Origin: Salmonella enterica subsp. enterica serovar Choleraesuis
GTDB lineage: Bacteria > Pseudomonadota > Gammaproteobacteria > Enterobacterales > Enterobacteriaceae
Reading direction: 5' to 3'
Length of the DNA: 64,000 bases
Assembly (NCBI GenBank): GCA_022846635.1
Contig: AP025685.1
Span: 3,596,001-3,660,000 of the forward strand
Shown: positions 44,372 to 53,581 of the stretch, one piece after another
Layout of the letters: each line of letters begins with the position of its first letter
Position numbering within the stretch: position 1 is the stretch's first letter
The notes under the pieces: model-generated
Told to the model about the DNA's origin: nothing
Seen by the model: only the letters and a program-made list of their open reading frames with translations
Database searches by the model: none
Made by a program: the position numbers and the translations under genes

Positions 44372-44806
44372 TTACTGGTTATTCTGTAATTGCGTGACGT
44401 GGGCTACCACGTCCATGCAACTGGCGCGCCCGGCTTCGACTAAATCCGCCACACAGTCGGTGAGCGGCCCGGCGCTACGCCGGTCAATAGCTTCCAGCAG
44501 CAGCGAAGCGTTAAGTCCGCAGATAACCGCGATGGGATAGTCGGCGCTTAGACGGGCTGCCACGTTAGAAGGCGTACCGCCGATAAAATCGGTGATAACC
44601 AGCGACCCCGATGGCATCGTGCTCACCACGGCCTCTACTCGCTGATAAAACTCGGCCAGGGTATCTACCGGCAGCAGCGCCAGATCCTGTACCCCGTCGG
44701 TATCCCCGATAACCATACGCAGGCTATCGCATAGCTGGCGGCCCCAGCCGCCGTGGGTCAGCAGCAGAATTTGCGGTAATGAAGAAGTGGGTGCCTGAAC
44801 GTTCAA
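44372..44806 (-). CDS. PTS mannose-family IIA component, TTG start
   Basis: A 144-residue IIA domain phosphorylated by HPr. The active histidine is in LLLTHGGWGRQL (about His18), and SLVITDFIGGTPSNVAARL is the second family signature. The start codon is TTG with an excellent AGGAGG five bases upstream; no ATG is available nearby. It is the first gene of the IIA-IIB-IIC-IID unit and stands ~40 bases downstream of a sigma-54 promoter. Confidence 0.92.
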   Translation of the reverse strand: MNVQAPTSSLPQILLLTHGGWGRQLCDSLRMVIGDTDGVQDLALLPVDTLAEFYQRVEAVVSTMPSGSLVITDFIGGTPSNVAARLSADYPIAVICGLNASLLLEAIDRRSAGPLTDCVADLVEAGRASCMDVVAHVTQLQNNQ

Positions 44807-44847
44807 GTAAGCCTCCTGGCAATCTAAAGTGTGGTTGGCTTTAGTTA

Positions 44848-44863
44848 CGCAAGAGGCATGCCA
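44848..44863 (-). promoter_or_regulatory. Sigma-54 promoter of the PTS operon
   Basis: On the minus strand TGGCATGCCTCTTGCG: the -24 TGG and -12 TTGC elements at the correct spacing, one mismatch from TGGCAC-N5-TTGC. It directs transcription into the IIA gene and fits the sigma-54 activator encoded just upstream. Confidence 0.85.
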
Positions 44864-44926
44864 CTTTTTGTGTCACGCAGGCAAAATAAGACTCCGGCGA
44901 GCCGTCAGGCCGCGCCGGATAAGGGA

Positions 44927-47725
44927 TTAACCATAGAGTAATTGGTAGATATAAATATATTCCGCATCCGACAAGCGAATGCCATAGCCCTCTTCAATAG
45001 GTAAAAAGGCCGATTTGATGACACTAACCGCCCGCCAGTCCAGATCCGGCGGGTTATCGAGCGCCATCTGTAACGGTTTGCGGTTAATGACGATACGCTC
45101 CACCATACAGCAGCAATGGATCAGAAAGCGTAGTGTCACCTGGCGGCCTGGCTGCAACCGCAGCTCGAGGCTAATCTGGCTGAGCACGGTTTCCATCTCT
45201 TTGAGGATCCGTTGGGGGTTGAGCACCGTTATTTCCTTGATAATGCTCTCCATTGTCAGCGCGCTAATAAAGCGCATCGCCCCGCGCTCCACCTCGGGGC
45301 GCCGCTCGCCGCGTGCCAGTTCCGGGCAGAGCAGGTTCAGTACCAGCTCCGGCCCCTGTTCAGAGAACAACTCCTCAAGTGAGATAAACGGAATATCCGG
45401 TAGCCCCGGCTGGAAAGTGCCGACAATACCCACCAGCCGCTCATCGGCCCCCAGCGCTTCAGCAATACGCTGCGGGCTGCGCACCGCGTTATAGTCCAGC
45501 GCTACCATGCGGGTATCGTCCGCCATCAATTCACCGAAGCTTTCAGCCAGAACTTTGTGGATCTTCTCGGCGGTGCCCATGCCGGTGATGCACGAAATTG
45601 CCAATACCTTACCGCCCTGCCCCGGCTCTGCCGCACACAGCTGGCAGGCGATGCCTTTATCCTGTAACCGCTGGCTCAGCTCCGGCAAACCGCCGCTTTC
45701 GTAACTCAGATCCAGGCCCACCTCCAGCAGCGTGGTCAGAGTGATGTTGGTCATTAACAACACTTCAATCTGAAATAACTTACTGACGGTGCTGGCGAAA
45801 TAGACCAGAGAACCGATGTCCACCATCAGAATCAACTGGCGGTAGCCGTTATCGCGCACCCGCTGGACGAGGGCATCAAGAGTGTCATGCACCGACTGTT
45901 CAAACGGCATGTCGATCGCCTGAAACAGCGGGCGCTCCAGCACCCGGTTGACATACTGCGCCATACTGCTGGCGGTAGTAGCCCCGTGCGCCACCAGAAT
46001 GACGCCGCAATCCGGTCGTGCATCAACCCGTTCCCGATAATGGCGACACTCCTGCAAAAACAGGCACAGATAGACCAGTTCCGTGGCCGGGCACTGAATA
46101 TGCAGAATCTCTTCTACCTTGCGGCACAGAGCGCTGGCCTGTTGATACTCCTGCTGACAGTGCTGCTGAATCAGGCTTGAGGCGTATAGCCTGGGGATCA
46201 GCCCGCGCTGCACATAGCCCACCAGCGCCAGAAAATGTTTGCGTAGCGCCCGGGCCAGGTTATCGGCAAGAGGAAATCCCAGCGCCTGTTCCACGCAGCC
46301 TACCAGCAGATCTATTCGCTCCATCATTGGCCCCTGATACCCGCTCTCATGGCCCTGGTCCCGGCCATACAGCCCGTACTCAAAAATAGAAGCCAGTTTG
46401 TCGCGCAGGATAGCCAGCGTCTCCTGCGGCGGAACATTGCTGTTGCGCAGGTTGACGTATTCGCGGGTCAGAAAGCTGTAAAACAGGTCACCATCATCCA
46501 TGATGTCGCCAGTATGAAGTGCCGCCTGAAGCGGGCTGGCGGTACGCACATCCACCGCCATTTCATTGCGCTCACCAAACAGTGCGCCAACCCGCTGCCG
46601 TTGTTCCGGCGTTGCCGTTACCGGCCCGTCCAGCAGACGCTCATCGAGACGCAGATTCTCCTCGTGGTGAGCCATGCCCGCAGCCCAGGCCTGAGCGCAT
46701 AGAAATTGAATATCGCTTTTAAGCTGGCCGATATTGCCGTCCAGTGGTTTGGTTAGCAGCCACAGCAGCAGCTGCTTATCGAGCACAATGGTGCGATTGA
46801 TTTTTCCGCTCTCCCGCTGCACAAAACCAATCACCAGCGCTATCTGCTCTTCCAGAGAGCGGGCGCGAATGCCGGGTAGATCGATAGTGACCTGAATGCG
46901 TCGCTGGAAGGTGCGCAGTAATGCCGAACTTACCGGCTCGGTGGTTGCACAAATCAGGCGTACGCTGGCTTTGCGAGCCGGTTCGCTGGAGCCGAGGGGG
47001 CGAAACTCGCCTTTATCCAATAGAGAAAATAGCTTCTCCTGGCCTTCATAAGGCAGGCGATGCACTTCGTCCAGCAGCAGATAGCCTCCGGCCGCCTGCT
47101 CAACAAGACCTGGCTTGTGGCTGGTTGCGCCGGTAAAAGCTCCCTGGCGGTGGCCAAACAGATGGGAAGACAAAAGGTCCGGGTTATGGGCGTATTCGGC
47201 ACAGTTAAAGTAAACCAGCGGAATATCCGAATCCTGCCCCTGCTGGCAGGCAAACCGATGCATAATCTCGGCGAAGTAGGTTTTACCCACCCCAGACGGC
47301 CCGGTCAGCAATACGTGCAGCCCGCGCGGATAGAGCACTGCCGCCTTACCCTTAGCCACCGCATCACGCAGGCTGCGGTCATAACCGACCAGCGCGTTAA
47401 AAGGGCATTCGTTATCAGGCGCCAATTCGGCGGGCGGCATCAGCTCCTGTAACGTCTGCGGGGAGATCTCGGCATCGCTCAGCGGGCGTTTTAGCAACTG
47501 TTCCAGGGCCTGGCGATGCAAGAAATAAACCGGACGGCCGCGGCTTTTCACGACACGCCCTTCGCTCCACAGCGCGTTAAGATCCTGGCTAACCGAATTA
47601 CGCGCCAGCCCGAGGTTAAACCCCACCTGCTCGGCGCTAAAGGCTTCCCCGGTTTGCAGCGCCTCCAGAGTCAGCGTGCGGGTCAACCGCTCCAGTTCGC
47701 CGTAAATCATCTCTATGCGCTTCAT
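44927..47725 (-). CDS. LevR/DgaR-type sigma-54-dependent PTS regulator
   Basis: A 932-residue activator. Residues ~30-70 form an N-terminal winged helix (ARNSVSQDLNALWSEGRVVKSRG). The AAA+ sigma-54 domain follows, with Walker A GPSGVGKT at 142-149 and the GAFTGA loop at 195-200. Two PTS regulation domains (PRD) flank an EIIA-mannose-like domain (CGVILVAHGATTASSMA, about 575) and an EIIB-like stretch (LAISCITGMGTAEKI). Phosphorylation by PTS proteins would tune activity to the sugar. It lies upstream of and in line with the PTS genes. Closest remembered homologues are DgaR and GfrR; without downstream enzymes the substrate is unknown. Confidence 0.93.
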   Translation of the reverse strand: MKRIEMIYGELERLTRTLTLEALQTGEAFSAEQVGFNLGLARNSVSQDLNALWSEGRVVKSRGRPVYFLHRQALEQLLKRPLSDAEISPQTLQELMPPAELAPDNECPFNALVGYDRSLRDAVAKGKAAVLYPRGLHVLLTGPSGVGKTYFAEIMHRFACQQGQDSDIPLVYFNCAEYAHNPDLLSSHLFGHRQGAFTGATSHKPGLVEQAAGGYLLLDEVHRLPYEGQEKLFSLLDKGEFRPLGSSEPARKASVRLICATTEPVSSALLRTFQRRIQVTIDLPGIRARSLEEQIALVIGFVQRESGKINRTIVLDKQLLLWLLTKPLDGNIGQLKSDIQFLCAQAWAAGMAHHEENLRLDERLLDGPVTATPEQRQRVGALFGERNEMAVDVRTASPLQAALHTGDIMDDGDLFYSFLTREYVNLRNSNVPPQETLAILRDKLASIFEYGLYGRDQGHESGYQGPMMERIDLLVGCVEQALGFPLADNLARALRKHFLALVGYVQRGLIPRLYASSLIQQHCQQEYQQASALCRKVEEILHIQCPATELVYLCLFLQECRHYRERVDARPDCGVILVAHGATTASSMAQYVNRVLERPLFQAIDMPFEQSVHDTLDALVQRVRDNGYRQLILMVDIGSLVYFASTVSKLFQIEVLLMTNITLTTLLEVGLDLSYESGGLPELSQRLQDKGIACQLCAAEPGQGGKVLAISCITGMGTAEKIHKVLAESFGELMADDTRMVALDYNAVRSPQRIAEALGADERLVGIVGTFQPGLPDIPFISLEELFSEQGPELVLNLLCPELARGERRPEVERGAMRFISALTMESIIKEITVLNPQRILKEMETVLSQISLELRLQPGRQVTLRFLIHCCCMVERIVINRKPLQMALDNPPDLDWRAVSVIKSAFLPIEEGYGIRLSDAEYIYIYQLLYG

Positions 47726-48000
47726 CTGCCTCTACCTTCATCGTCCATATTCTGCCCAGCACCTTACACCATCAGGGGTAGGTGTTTAAAACGCATACAG
47801 CGAGTTTCGTGAGCGTGGGCAGAAGGCCGGGAAAAAGTCCCTTATCTGGCGATCAATATTCGCTCCTGCCGCAGGTCGCCATGCGGTAAAAGGAGGATTA
47901 AAGAGAGAGCCACGTATGGAAATACGTTAAAAGCAGCAAAGCCCCCCTGCGCGGAATTAGGGGAGCGAATGGCGAGCGGTCAGAACCAGCAGGAAAGAGG
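47726..48000. other. Gap with no recognised feature
   Basis: 275 bases between the sigma-54 activator start and a small hypothetical gene. I see no gene; one AAAGGAGG sequence near 47889 has no following reading frame. Confidence 0.5.
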
Positions 48001-48228
48001 CTATCGGGAGCCAGGGATCCGATAATGCTCACTCAAAGCATAATCCAGCGCCTGTTGGTAAATTGTCCCTAATATTTCATGTTCTGCGCTTTCGACCCAT
48101 TTCATCAATTCCATCAGTACATCGTCGTGGCAGACGCGGCCATACTCGGTCAATAAACCCTGTTCAATAGCCTGTAACAAAGCGCCCGTTTGTGAGCTTT
48201 GAGAGATATAAGTGGACTGTGGATGCAT
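48001..48228 (-). CDS. Small hypothetical protein
   Basis: A 75-residue mainly helical acidic protein (GALLQAIEQGLLTEYGRVCH, DVLMELMKWVESAEHEILGT, IYQQALDYALSEHYRIPG). No signal peptide or membrane segment. AGAGG lies rather far (13 bases) upstream of the ATG. It resembles small antitoxin-like or regulatory proteins only in size; no toxin gene is adjacent. Family not recognised. Confidence 0.45.
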   Translation of the reverse strand: MHPQSTYISQSSQTGALLQAIEQGLLTEYGRVCHDDVLMELMKWVESAEHEILGTIYQQALDYALSEHYRIPGSR

Positions 48229-48385
48229 ATAAAGCGTTAACCTCTTCCATTAGTAAGTTTTCTATGCCGGACGCCATCTGGCCGCGTTTCGTTAAGCTTG
48301 CAAGATCTAATCTAGTCGCCGATGGCAGCGCTGTCTATGAACCTTTGATGACATCGCTCGGCCTGCTTGCTTGTGCCAATAGGGT

Positions 48386-48414
48386 TTGTAATTAACCTGC
48401 GGATAACGTATAAA
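48386..48414 (+). promoter_or_regulatory. Sigma-70 promoter of the tenA-thiZXY operon
   Basis: TTGTAA at 48386-48391, then 17 bases, then TATAAA at 48409-48414, just upstream of the riboswitch. Expected RNA start near 48421. Confidence 0.65.
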
Positions 48415-48421
48415 AATCGCC

Positions 48422-48505
48422 TCCGAGGGGTGTCTGGTAACAGGCTGAGATGGCGCAAGCCGAACCCTTTGAACCTGATCTGGGTCATGCCAGCGAAGGG
48501 ACGGT
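48422..48505 (+). ncRNA. TPP riboswitch (THI element)
   Basis: Conserved blocks are all present in order: GAGGGGTG, CAGGCTGAGAT, ACCCTTTGAACCTGATCTGG and GTCATGCCAGCGAAGGGA. It lies ~70 bases before the tenA ATG, whose AAGGAGAT ribosome site it probably hides when thiamine pyrophosphate is bound. No strong terminator follows, so translational control is likely. Confidence 0.96.
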
Positions 48506-48577
48506 CTGGCCTTGTACAGCGCCCGTTCATACCTCAACTTCTGTATGCCCGGATCTCTTAACTCATAAGGAGATCCT

Positions 48578-49273
48578 ATGTTTACCCAAGGTCTGTATGG
48601 CCGCCTGCGCGAGCGGGCGGGAACCCACTGGCACGATTACGTGCATCACGCTTTTCTCCGTCAGCTGGGCGATGGCACGCTGCCCGCCGCGGCCTTTCGT
48701 CACTATCTCACCCAGGATTATCTGTTTCTGCTGCATTTCGCCCGCGCTCACGGGCTGCTGGTCAGCAAACTGCAAACGCTGCCAGAGATGCGCCAGGCCG
48801 CAGCTGCGCTCGAGGCCATTTTGGGCGAGATGCCGCTGCACGTAGGCTATTGCCAGGGTTGGGGGCTGAATGAAAACCAAATGGCCGCCACTCCGGAAGC
48901 CTCCGCGACCGTTAACTACACCCGCTATGTGCTGGATGTGGGCCACGCGGGCGACAGTCTGGATCTGATGGTCGCGCTGGTGCCGTGTATCGCTGGTTAC
49001 GCCGAAGCGGGCCTGTGGCTGCTTAACTCCCCGGATACCGTAATGGATAACAATCCATACGCTCCGTGGATCCGTAACTACGGCAATCCTGATTATCTGC
49101 AAGGCGTAGAAGCGGCGCTGGCGTTACTGGAAACTCTCGGTCAGCAACGCGGGGCTGAGGCCCGGTTTGATAAGCTGGCGGAAATATTTACCACCGCTAC
49201 CCACCTGGAGTCGGCATTCTGGCAAATGGGGCTGGATGCCTCCGATGACTCAGAGCCGCAGGCGGCACTATGA
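48578..49273 (+). CDS. tenA: Thiaminase II / aminopyrimidine aminohydrolase TenA
   Basis: A 231-residue TenA-family enzyme that hydrolyses aminomethylpyrimidine thiamine breakdown products to HMP for salvage. The catalytic cysteine is Cys137 (MVALVPCIAGYAEAG), the substrate Asp47 lies in LTQDYLF, and a C-terminal glutamate lies in HLESAFWQM. AAGGAGAT precedes the ATG. It is the first gene after the TPP riboswitch and overlaps the ABC ATPase gene (ATGA). Confidence 0.94.
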   Translation: MFTQGLYGRLRERAGTHWHDYVHHAFLRQLGDGTLPAAAFRHYLTQDYLFLLHFARAHGLLVSKLQTLPEMRQAAAALEAILGEMPLHVGYCQGWGLNENQMAATPEASATVNYTRYVLDVGHAGDSLDLMVALVPCIAGYAEAGLWLLNSPDTVMDNNPYAPWIRNYGNPDYLQGVEAALALLETLGQQRGAEARFDKLAEIFTTATHLESAFWQMGLDASDDSEPQAAL

Positions 49274-50019
49274 CCGCAGCGAGTTTTTCCGGCAGTGCGC
49301 CGGGCATATTGATAAAAGATCTGCATCTGCGCTTCGGCAACCGGGCGATCTTCTCCGGTATTAATCTTGAGATCCCGGCCGGTAAAACGCTCGCTATGCT
49401 GGGTGCCAGCGGCTGCGGTAAAACCAGCCTGCTGCGGATAATCGCCGGGTTACTCAACCCTGACAGCGGCAAGATTAGCGCCAGCGATGGGTTGCCGATA
49501 GCCGGTCGTATGGCCTGGATGGGTCAGCGGGATCTGCTCTATCCCTGGCTGAGTATTATCGATAACGTCATGCTGAGCGCCCGGCTGCGCGGTGAAAAAA
49601 CCGATCGCCCGTGGGCGGAGTATCTGCTGGAACAGGTTGGGCTGGAGAATAACGCCCGCGCCCTGCCCGCCGATTTGTCGGGCGGGATGCGCCAGCGCGC
49701 AGCGCTGGCCCGCACGCTATATCAACGCGCCCCGCTGGTGCTGATGGACGAACCGTTCTCGGCGCTGGACGCCATTACCCGCGCCACGATCCAAACTTTA
49801 GCCTCTAACCTGCTACAGGATCGTACCGTGGTGTTGATCACTCACGATCCGCTGGAAGCCTGCCGTCTGGGCCACCACTTAGTGGTGCTGGGCGGCAACC
49901 CGGTCAGCGCCGATGCCAGCCACAACATCAGCGGAGAGCCGCCGCGCGCGCCGGACTGTCCGGAAGTTTTACGCGGCCAGGGTGAGTTACTGCGCCAGCT
50001 CATGAGGGCCGCCGGATGA
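49270..50019 (+). CDS. thiZ: ABC transporter ATPase ThiZ (thiamine pyrimidine precursor uptake)
   Basis: A 249-residue ABC ATPase: Walker A GASGCGKTS near residue 53, signature LSGGMRQRAALARTL, Walker B VLMDEPFSALD, and switch ITHDP. It resembles SsuB/TauB-type importers. In the tenA-thiXYZ arrangement it energises uptake of the formylaminopyrimidine thiamine precursor. The ATG overlaps the tenA stop, and the next gene overlaps its own stop. Confidence 0.9.
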   Translation: MTAASFSGSAPGILIKDLHLRFGNRAIFSGINLEIPAGKTLAMLGASGCGKTSLLRIIAGLLNPDSGKISASDGLPIAGRMAWMGQRDLLYPWLSIIDNVMLSARLRGEKTDRPWAEYLLEQVGLENNARALPADLSGGMRQRAALARTLYQRAPLVLMDEPFSALDAITRATIQTLASNLLQDRTVVLITHDPLEACRLGHHLVVLGGNPVSADASHNISGEPPRAPDCPEVLRGQGELLRQLMRAAG

Positions 50020-50783
50020 AAAATGCTGACTCTCGCTCTGCCTCCGCCCGCGTCTGGCGCGGCGTCACTCTGGCCGTAGGGCTGGTGGCGCTATGGTGGC
50101 TGGCGACTTTTACCGGTATTCCTGCTTTTATGCTGCCTGCGCCGCCTGCGGTGGCCGAAGCTCTATGGGCTAGTCGCGGCTACCTGGTCCCTCATGCCCT
50201 GATAACCCTGGGCGAAATTCTGGCCGGGCTGGCGATTGGCGTATTAATGGGCAGCGGGCTGGCTTTATGGATGAGTTTCTCCGCCCGTCTACAGCGCTGG
50301 ATGATGCCGCTGGTGGTTATCAGCCAGGCTATTCCGGTATTTGCCCTGGCACCGCTGCTGGTGCTGTGGCTGGGGTTTGGCCTGAGCGCCAAAATTACTA
50401 TGGCGGTGCTGGTTATCTTCTTCCCTGTGACGGCCACCCTATTTGACGGCCTGCGGCGGGTAAATCGCGACTATCTGGATTTAGCCCAGACTATGGGCGC
50501 ATCGCGCTGGAGCCAGCTGCGCCACGTGCGGCTGATGGCGGCGCTTCCGGCCTTTGCCTCCGGCCTGCGCATGGCGACGGCGGTCGCGCCGATTGGGGCA
50601 ATTATCGGCGAATGGGTTGGCTCGGCCCAGGGGCTGGGCTACGTGATGCTTAACGCCAACGCCCGGATGGAAACTGATACCTGTTTTGCCGCCCTGCTCC
50701 TGCTGGTGGTGATGACATTAACCCTGTGGATGGCGGTCGATGCCGCGCTGCGCCGGCTTATTGCCTGGCAACCTGAAACCTGA
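50016..50783 (+). CDS. thiX: ABC transporter permease ThiX
   Basis: A 255-residue inner-membrane permease with about six segments. The cytoplasmic EAA-like loop is DYLDLAQTMGASRWSQLRHVRL. A first hydrophobic segment (GVTLAVGLVALWWLATFTGI) follows a basic start. It belongs to the SsuC/TauC-like class used by ThiXYZ. The ATG overlaps the ATPase stop codon (ATGA). Confidence 0.9.
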   Translation: MKNADSRSASARVWRGVTLAVGLVALWWLATFTGIPAFMLPAPPAVAEALWASRGYLVPHALITLGEILAGLAIGVLMGSGLALWMSFSARLQRWMMPLVVISQAIPVFALAPLLVLWLGFGLSAKITMAVLVIFFPVTATLFDGLRRVNRDYLDLAQTMGASRWSQLRHVRLMAALPAFASGLRMATAVAPIGAIIGEWVGSAQGLGYVMLNANARMETDTCFAALLLLVVMTLTLWMAVDAALRRLIAWQPET

Positions 50784-50802
50784 ATAACCGAGAACAGAGA
50801 CC

Positions 50803-51732
50803 ATGAAAAAGATATTCACTGGCCTGGCGCTCAGCGCCCTGCTAACTACCGCCGCCCAGGCCAACGATAAACTGACCCTGATCCTCGACTGGTACGTTAA
50901 CCCTGACCATGCCCCGCTATTGGTGGCCGAACAGATTGGGGCATTTAACAAACAGGGGCTGGACGTGGAGATTGTGCCGCCATCCGATCCGGCTCTGCCG
51001 ACCCGGCTGGTAGCCGCCGGACGCGCCGATTTGGCGATTACCTATCAGCCGCAGCTTCAGCTCTTTGCCGATAAGGGCCTGCCGCTGGTACGCGTCGCCA
51101 CGCTTATCAACACACCGTTGGATACCATTATTGCCCTCGATCCCAAGATTCATAGCCCGGCTGATCTGAAAGGTAAAACTATCGGTTATTCCGTTTCCGG
51201 CGTCGAACAGGCCACACTCAACACCATGCTCCAGCACGTTAACGTCGCATCGGATGCGGTGAAACTGGTGAATGTAAACTTCCAGCTCACCAGTGCGCTG
51301 ATGGCCGGAAAAGTAGATGCCATTATCGGTGGCTATCGGAATATTGAGGCGCTAGAGCTGAAACTACACGGCAAAAATCCGCAGGTATTTAACGTCGAAG
51401 ATTATGGCGTTCCGGCCTATGACGAACTGATTGTGGTCGCTAATCGCGACAAAATGGATGCCGTTAAGGTGAAGAAATTCGTTGCGGCGCTCAAAGAAGG
51501 CAGCGATTACCTGCATGCCCATCCTGATGAAACCTGGAAAACATTCGCCAGCCAGCACCCTGAGCTAAACACCGAGCTGAACAAGCAGGCCTGGCAGCAT
51601 AGTTTGCCGCTCTTCGCCCGCGATCCGGGTAAGCTGGATGCCGCGCGCTACGAGGCTTATGAGAAGTTCCTGTTGGATAATAAGCTTATTAGTAAGCAGG
51701 TGCCGCTAAACGACTATGCCCGCCAGCTGTAA
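50803..51732 (+). CDS. thiY: Substrate-binding protein ThiY (pyrimidine precursor)
   Basis: A 309-residue periplasmic protein with a cleavable signal peptide (MKKIFTGLALSALLTTAAQA). The mature part is NMT1/THI5-like (LTLILDWYVNPDHAPLLVAEQIGAFNKQGLDVEIV, GRADLAITYQPQLQLFADKGLPLV), the class that binds aminopyrimidine precursors of thiamine. It is the last gene of the riboswitch-controlled operon, 19 bases after the permease gene. Confidence 0.92.
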   Translation: MKKIFTGLALSALLTTAAQANDKLTLILDWYVNPDHAPLLVAEQIGAFNKQGLDVEIVPPSDPALPTRLVAAGRADLAITYQPQLQLFADKGLPLVRVATLINTPLDTIIALDPKIHSPADLKGKTIGYSVSGVEQATLNTMLQHVNVASDAVKLVNVNFQLTSALMAGKVDAIIGGYRNIEALELKLHGKNPQVFNVEDYGVPAYDELIVVANRDKMDAVKVKKFVAALKEGSDYLHAHPDETWKTFASQHPELNTELNKQAWQHSLPLFARDPGKLDAARYEAYEKFLLDNKLISKQVPLNDYARQL

Positions 51733-51745
51733 AGACTTTCAGCGT

Positions 51746-51768
51746 CTTTAGCGGATTGCCCGCTAAAG
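51746..51768. terminator. Hairpin between thiY and budR
   Basis: A 9-bp perfect stem (CTTTAGCGG, loop ATTGC, CCGCTAAAG) between convergent genes. The T tract is weak, so efficiency is uncertain. Confidence 0.6.
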
Positions 51769-51781
51769 GCGCATATCCCGC

Positions 51782-52672
51782 CTATTCCCCATCAGATTCA
51801 GAAAACAACGCCACCAGCCGTTTGACCGCCGGGGAACGCTCGTGCCGCCGCCACGCCAGAGCGATACTGGTCACTAGCGGCTCGCCGACCAGCTCGTGGA
51901 AAGTCACATTCGGATGACTGAAGCACTGCATGGAGGCCGGTACCAGCGCAAAGCCAAATCCAGCGGCCACCATACTCAGCGAAGAAGAGAGCTGCGAGGC
52001 CTGCTGGCCGGATTCCGGGTGTAGCCCGGCCTGCTGACAGGCGGTAAACACCAGATTAAACAACCCCGGTGCCACCTCATGCGGGAACTGAATAACCGGC
52101 ACGCCCTGGAGCTGCGTCAGCGCCAGTTCACCGCTGCCGCTAAGCGGATGGCTGGCGTGCAGCGCTATCACCAGCCGCTCTTCGGCTATCTGTTTTAGCT
52201 CAAAAATCTTACTGCTCTCGCACGGCAGACGCACAAAGGCCGCATCCAGCTGCCCTTCTTCCAGATCCTGCATTAGCGTGGCCATATTGGCCTCTTTTTG
52301 CAGCAGATCCATGGTGGGATAACGCTCCTGGAACCGGCGCAGCATGGGAAATATGCCCGGATGGAAAGCATTCGAGCTGGCAATACCCAGCGCCAGAGTG
52401 CCATTCAGCCCGCGAGCAATGCCTTTGGCCCGCTCCAGCGCCGAATCGCTCAGCGCCAGAATTTTGCAGGCGTCCTCATAGAAGGCATTTCCGGCATCCG
52501 TCAGCTCAACACCGCGGCTTAAACGACGTAGCAGAGGCGTTCCCACCTCATGTTCAAGCCTTTGAATTTGCTGGCTTAACGGTGGCTGAGAAATTCCCAG
52601 CAGCTCGGCTGCTCGGGTGAAGTGACGGGTCTGGGCGACCGCCACAAAATAACGCAGATAACGAAGTTCCAT
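51782..52672 (-). CDS. budR: LysR-type regulator of the acetoin genes (BudR/AlsR-like)
   Basis: A 296-residue LysR-family regulator: N-terminal helix-turn-helix (RHFTRAAELLGISQPPLSQQIQRLEHEVG) and a periplasmic-binding-like effector domain. It is divergent from budA with a ~105-base control region, the arrangement of BudR/AlsR activators that respond to acetate. The name rests on this position and overall family. Confidence 0.88.
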   Translation of the reverse strand: MELRYLRYFVAVAQTRHFTRAAELLGISQPPLSQQIQRLEHEVGTPLLRRLSRGVELTDAGNAFYEDACKILALSDSALERAKGIARGLNGTLALGIASSNAFHPGIFPMLRRFQERYPTMDLLQKEANMATLMQDLEEGQLDAAFVRLPCESSKIFELKQIAEERLVIALHASHPLSGSGELALTQLQGVPVIQFPHEVAPGLFNLVFTACQQAGLHPESGQQASQLSSSLSMVAAGFGFALVPASMQCFSHPNVTFHELVGEPLVTSIALAWRRHERSPAVKRLVALFSESDGE

Positions 52673-52711
52673 ATTTAAAACGACTCAAACCGACATGCTT
52701 TCAATATTGGA

Positions 52712-52733
52712 ACTGTGAGCCAGATCACGTCAA
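52712..52733. promoter_or_regulatory. Candidate CRP site in the budR-budA control region
   Basis: TGTGAGCCAGATCACG at 52714-52729 matches TGTGA-N6-TCACA in 9 of 10 core positions. It lies ~50 bases before the budA ATG. Confidence 0.6.
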
Positions 52734-52777
52734 CATCTAATAAACACATCCAGATATCTCCGACGAGGTTCAGGTTA

Positions 52778-53557
52778 ATGAATCACACAACAGAATGTTC
52801 CTGCGAAGAGAGCCTTTGCCAGACCATTCGCGCCTTCGAGAAAAAAGACCCGGATAGCGTCATCTATCAAACCTCTTTGATGAGCGCACTGCTCAGCGGG
52901 GTTTATGAAGGCGATCTGACTATCGCCGAGCTACTAAATAAGGGCGACTTCGGCCTGGGCACTTTTAATGGCCTGGACGGCGAGATGATTGCCTTCAACA
53001 GTGAAGTGTATCAGCTCCGCTCCGATGGCAGCGCCCGCGTCGCTCGTCCGGATCAAAAAACACCGTTTGCGGTGATTACCTGGTTTAAACCGCAATACCG
53101 CAAAGAATTTGATAAACCCCTAAGCCGCAGCGCTCTGCACGACATTATCGACCGTCAGATCCCGTCCGATAACATGTTCTGCGCCCTGCGCATCGACGGC
53201 CATTTCCGTCACGCCCGCACCCGCACCGTACCGCGTCAGACTCCGCCATACCGCGCGATGACCGAAGTGCTGGATGCCCAGCCGGTGTTTGATTTCAACG
53301 CCCGCTCCGGCGTGCTGGTTGGTTTCCGTACCCCGCAGCATATGCAGGGGATTGGGGTAGCCGGTTACCACGAACACTTTATTACTGACGACCGCAGCGG
53401 CGGTGGCCATCTTCTTGATTATCAGCTGGATAAAGGCGTACTGACCTTCGGCGAAATCCACAAACTGGTCATCGATCTGCCGGCGGATGACGCATTCCGC
53501 AACGCCAACCTGCGCCCGGACAATCTGGACGCGGCTATTCGCTCAGTAGAAAACTAA
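52778..53557 (+). CDS. budA: Alpha-acetolactate decarboxylase BudA
   Basis: A 259-residue enzyme that decarboxylates acetolactate to acetoin, the same length as Klebsiella BudA. The zinc-binding histidines are in GYHEHFITDDRSGGGHLLDY. The start MNHTTECSCEESLC is chosen by similarity; an upstream in-frame ATG would add 21 unrelated residues. Next gene is budB after a 24-base gap. Confidence 0.95.
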   Translation: MNHTTECSCEESLCQTIRAFEKKDPDSVIYQTSLMSALLSGVYEGDLTIAELLNKGDFGLGTFNGLDGEMIAFNSEVYQLRSDGSARVARPDQKTPFAVITWFKPQYRKEFDKPLSRSALHDIIDRQIPSDNMFCALRIDGHFRHARTRTVPRQTPPYRAMTEVLDAQPVFDFNARSGVLVGFRTPQHMQGIGVAGYHEHFITDDRSGGGHLLDYQLDKGVLTFGEIHKLVIDLPADDAFRNANLRPDNLDAAIRSVEN

Positions 53558-53581
53558 TTAAGCCCACACGAGGACACCATC

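Noticed and set aside
48001..48228. Antitoxin of a toxin-antitoxin pair
   Set aside because: Size is compatible, but there is no toxin gene next to it and no family match, so it is left as hypothetical.
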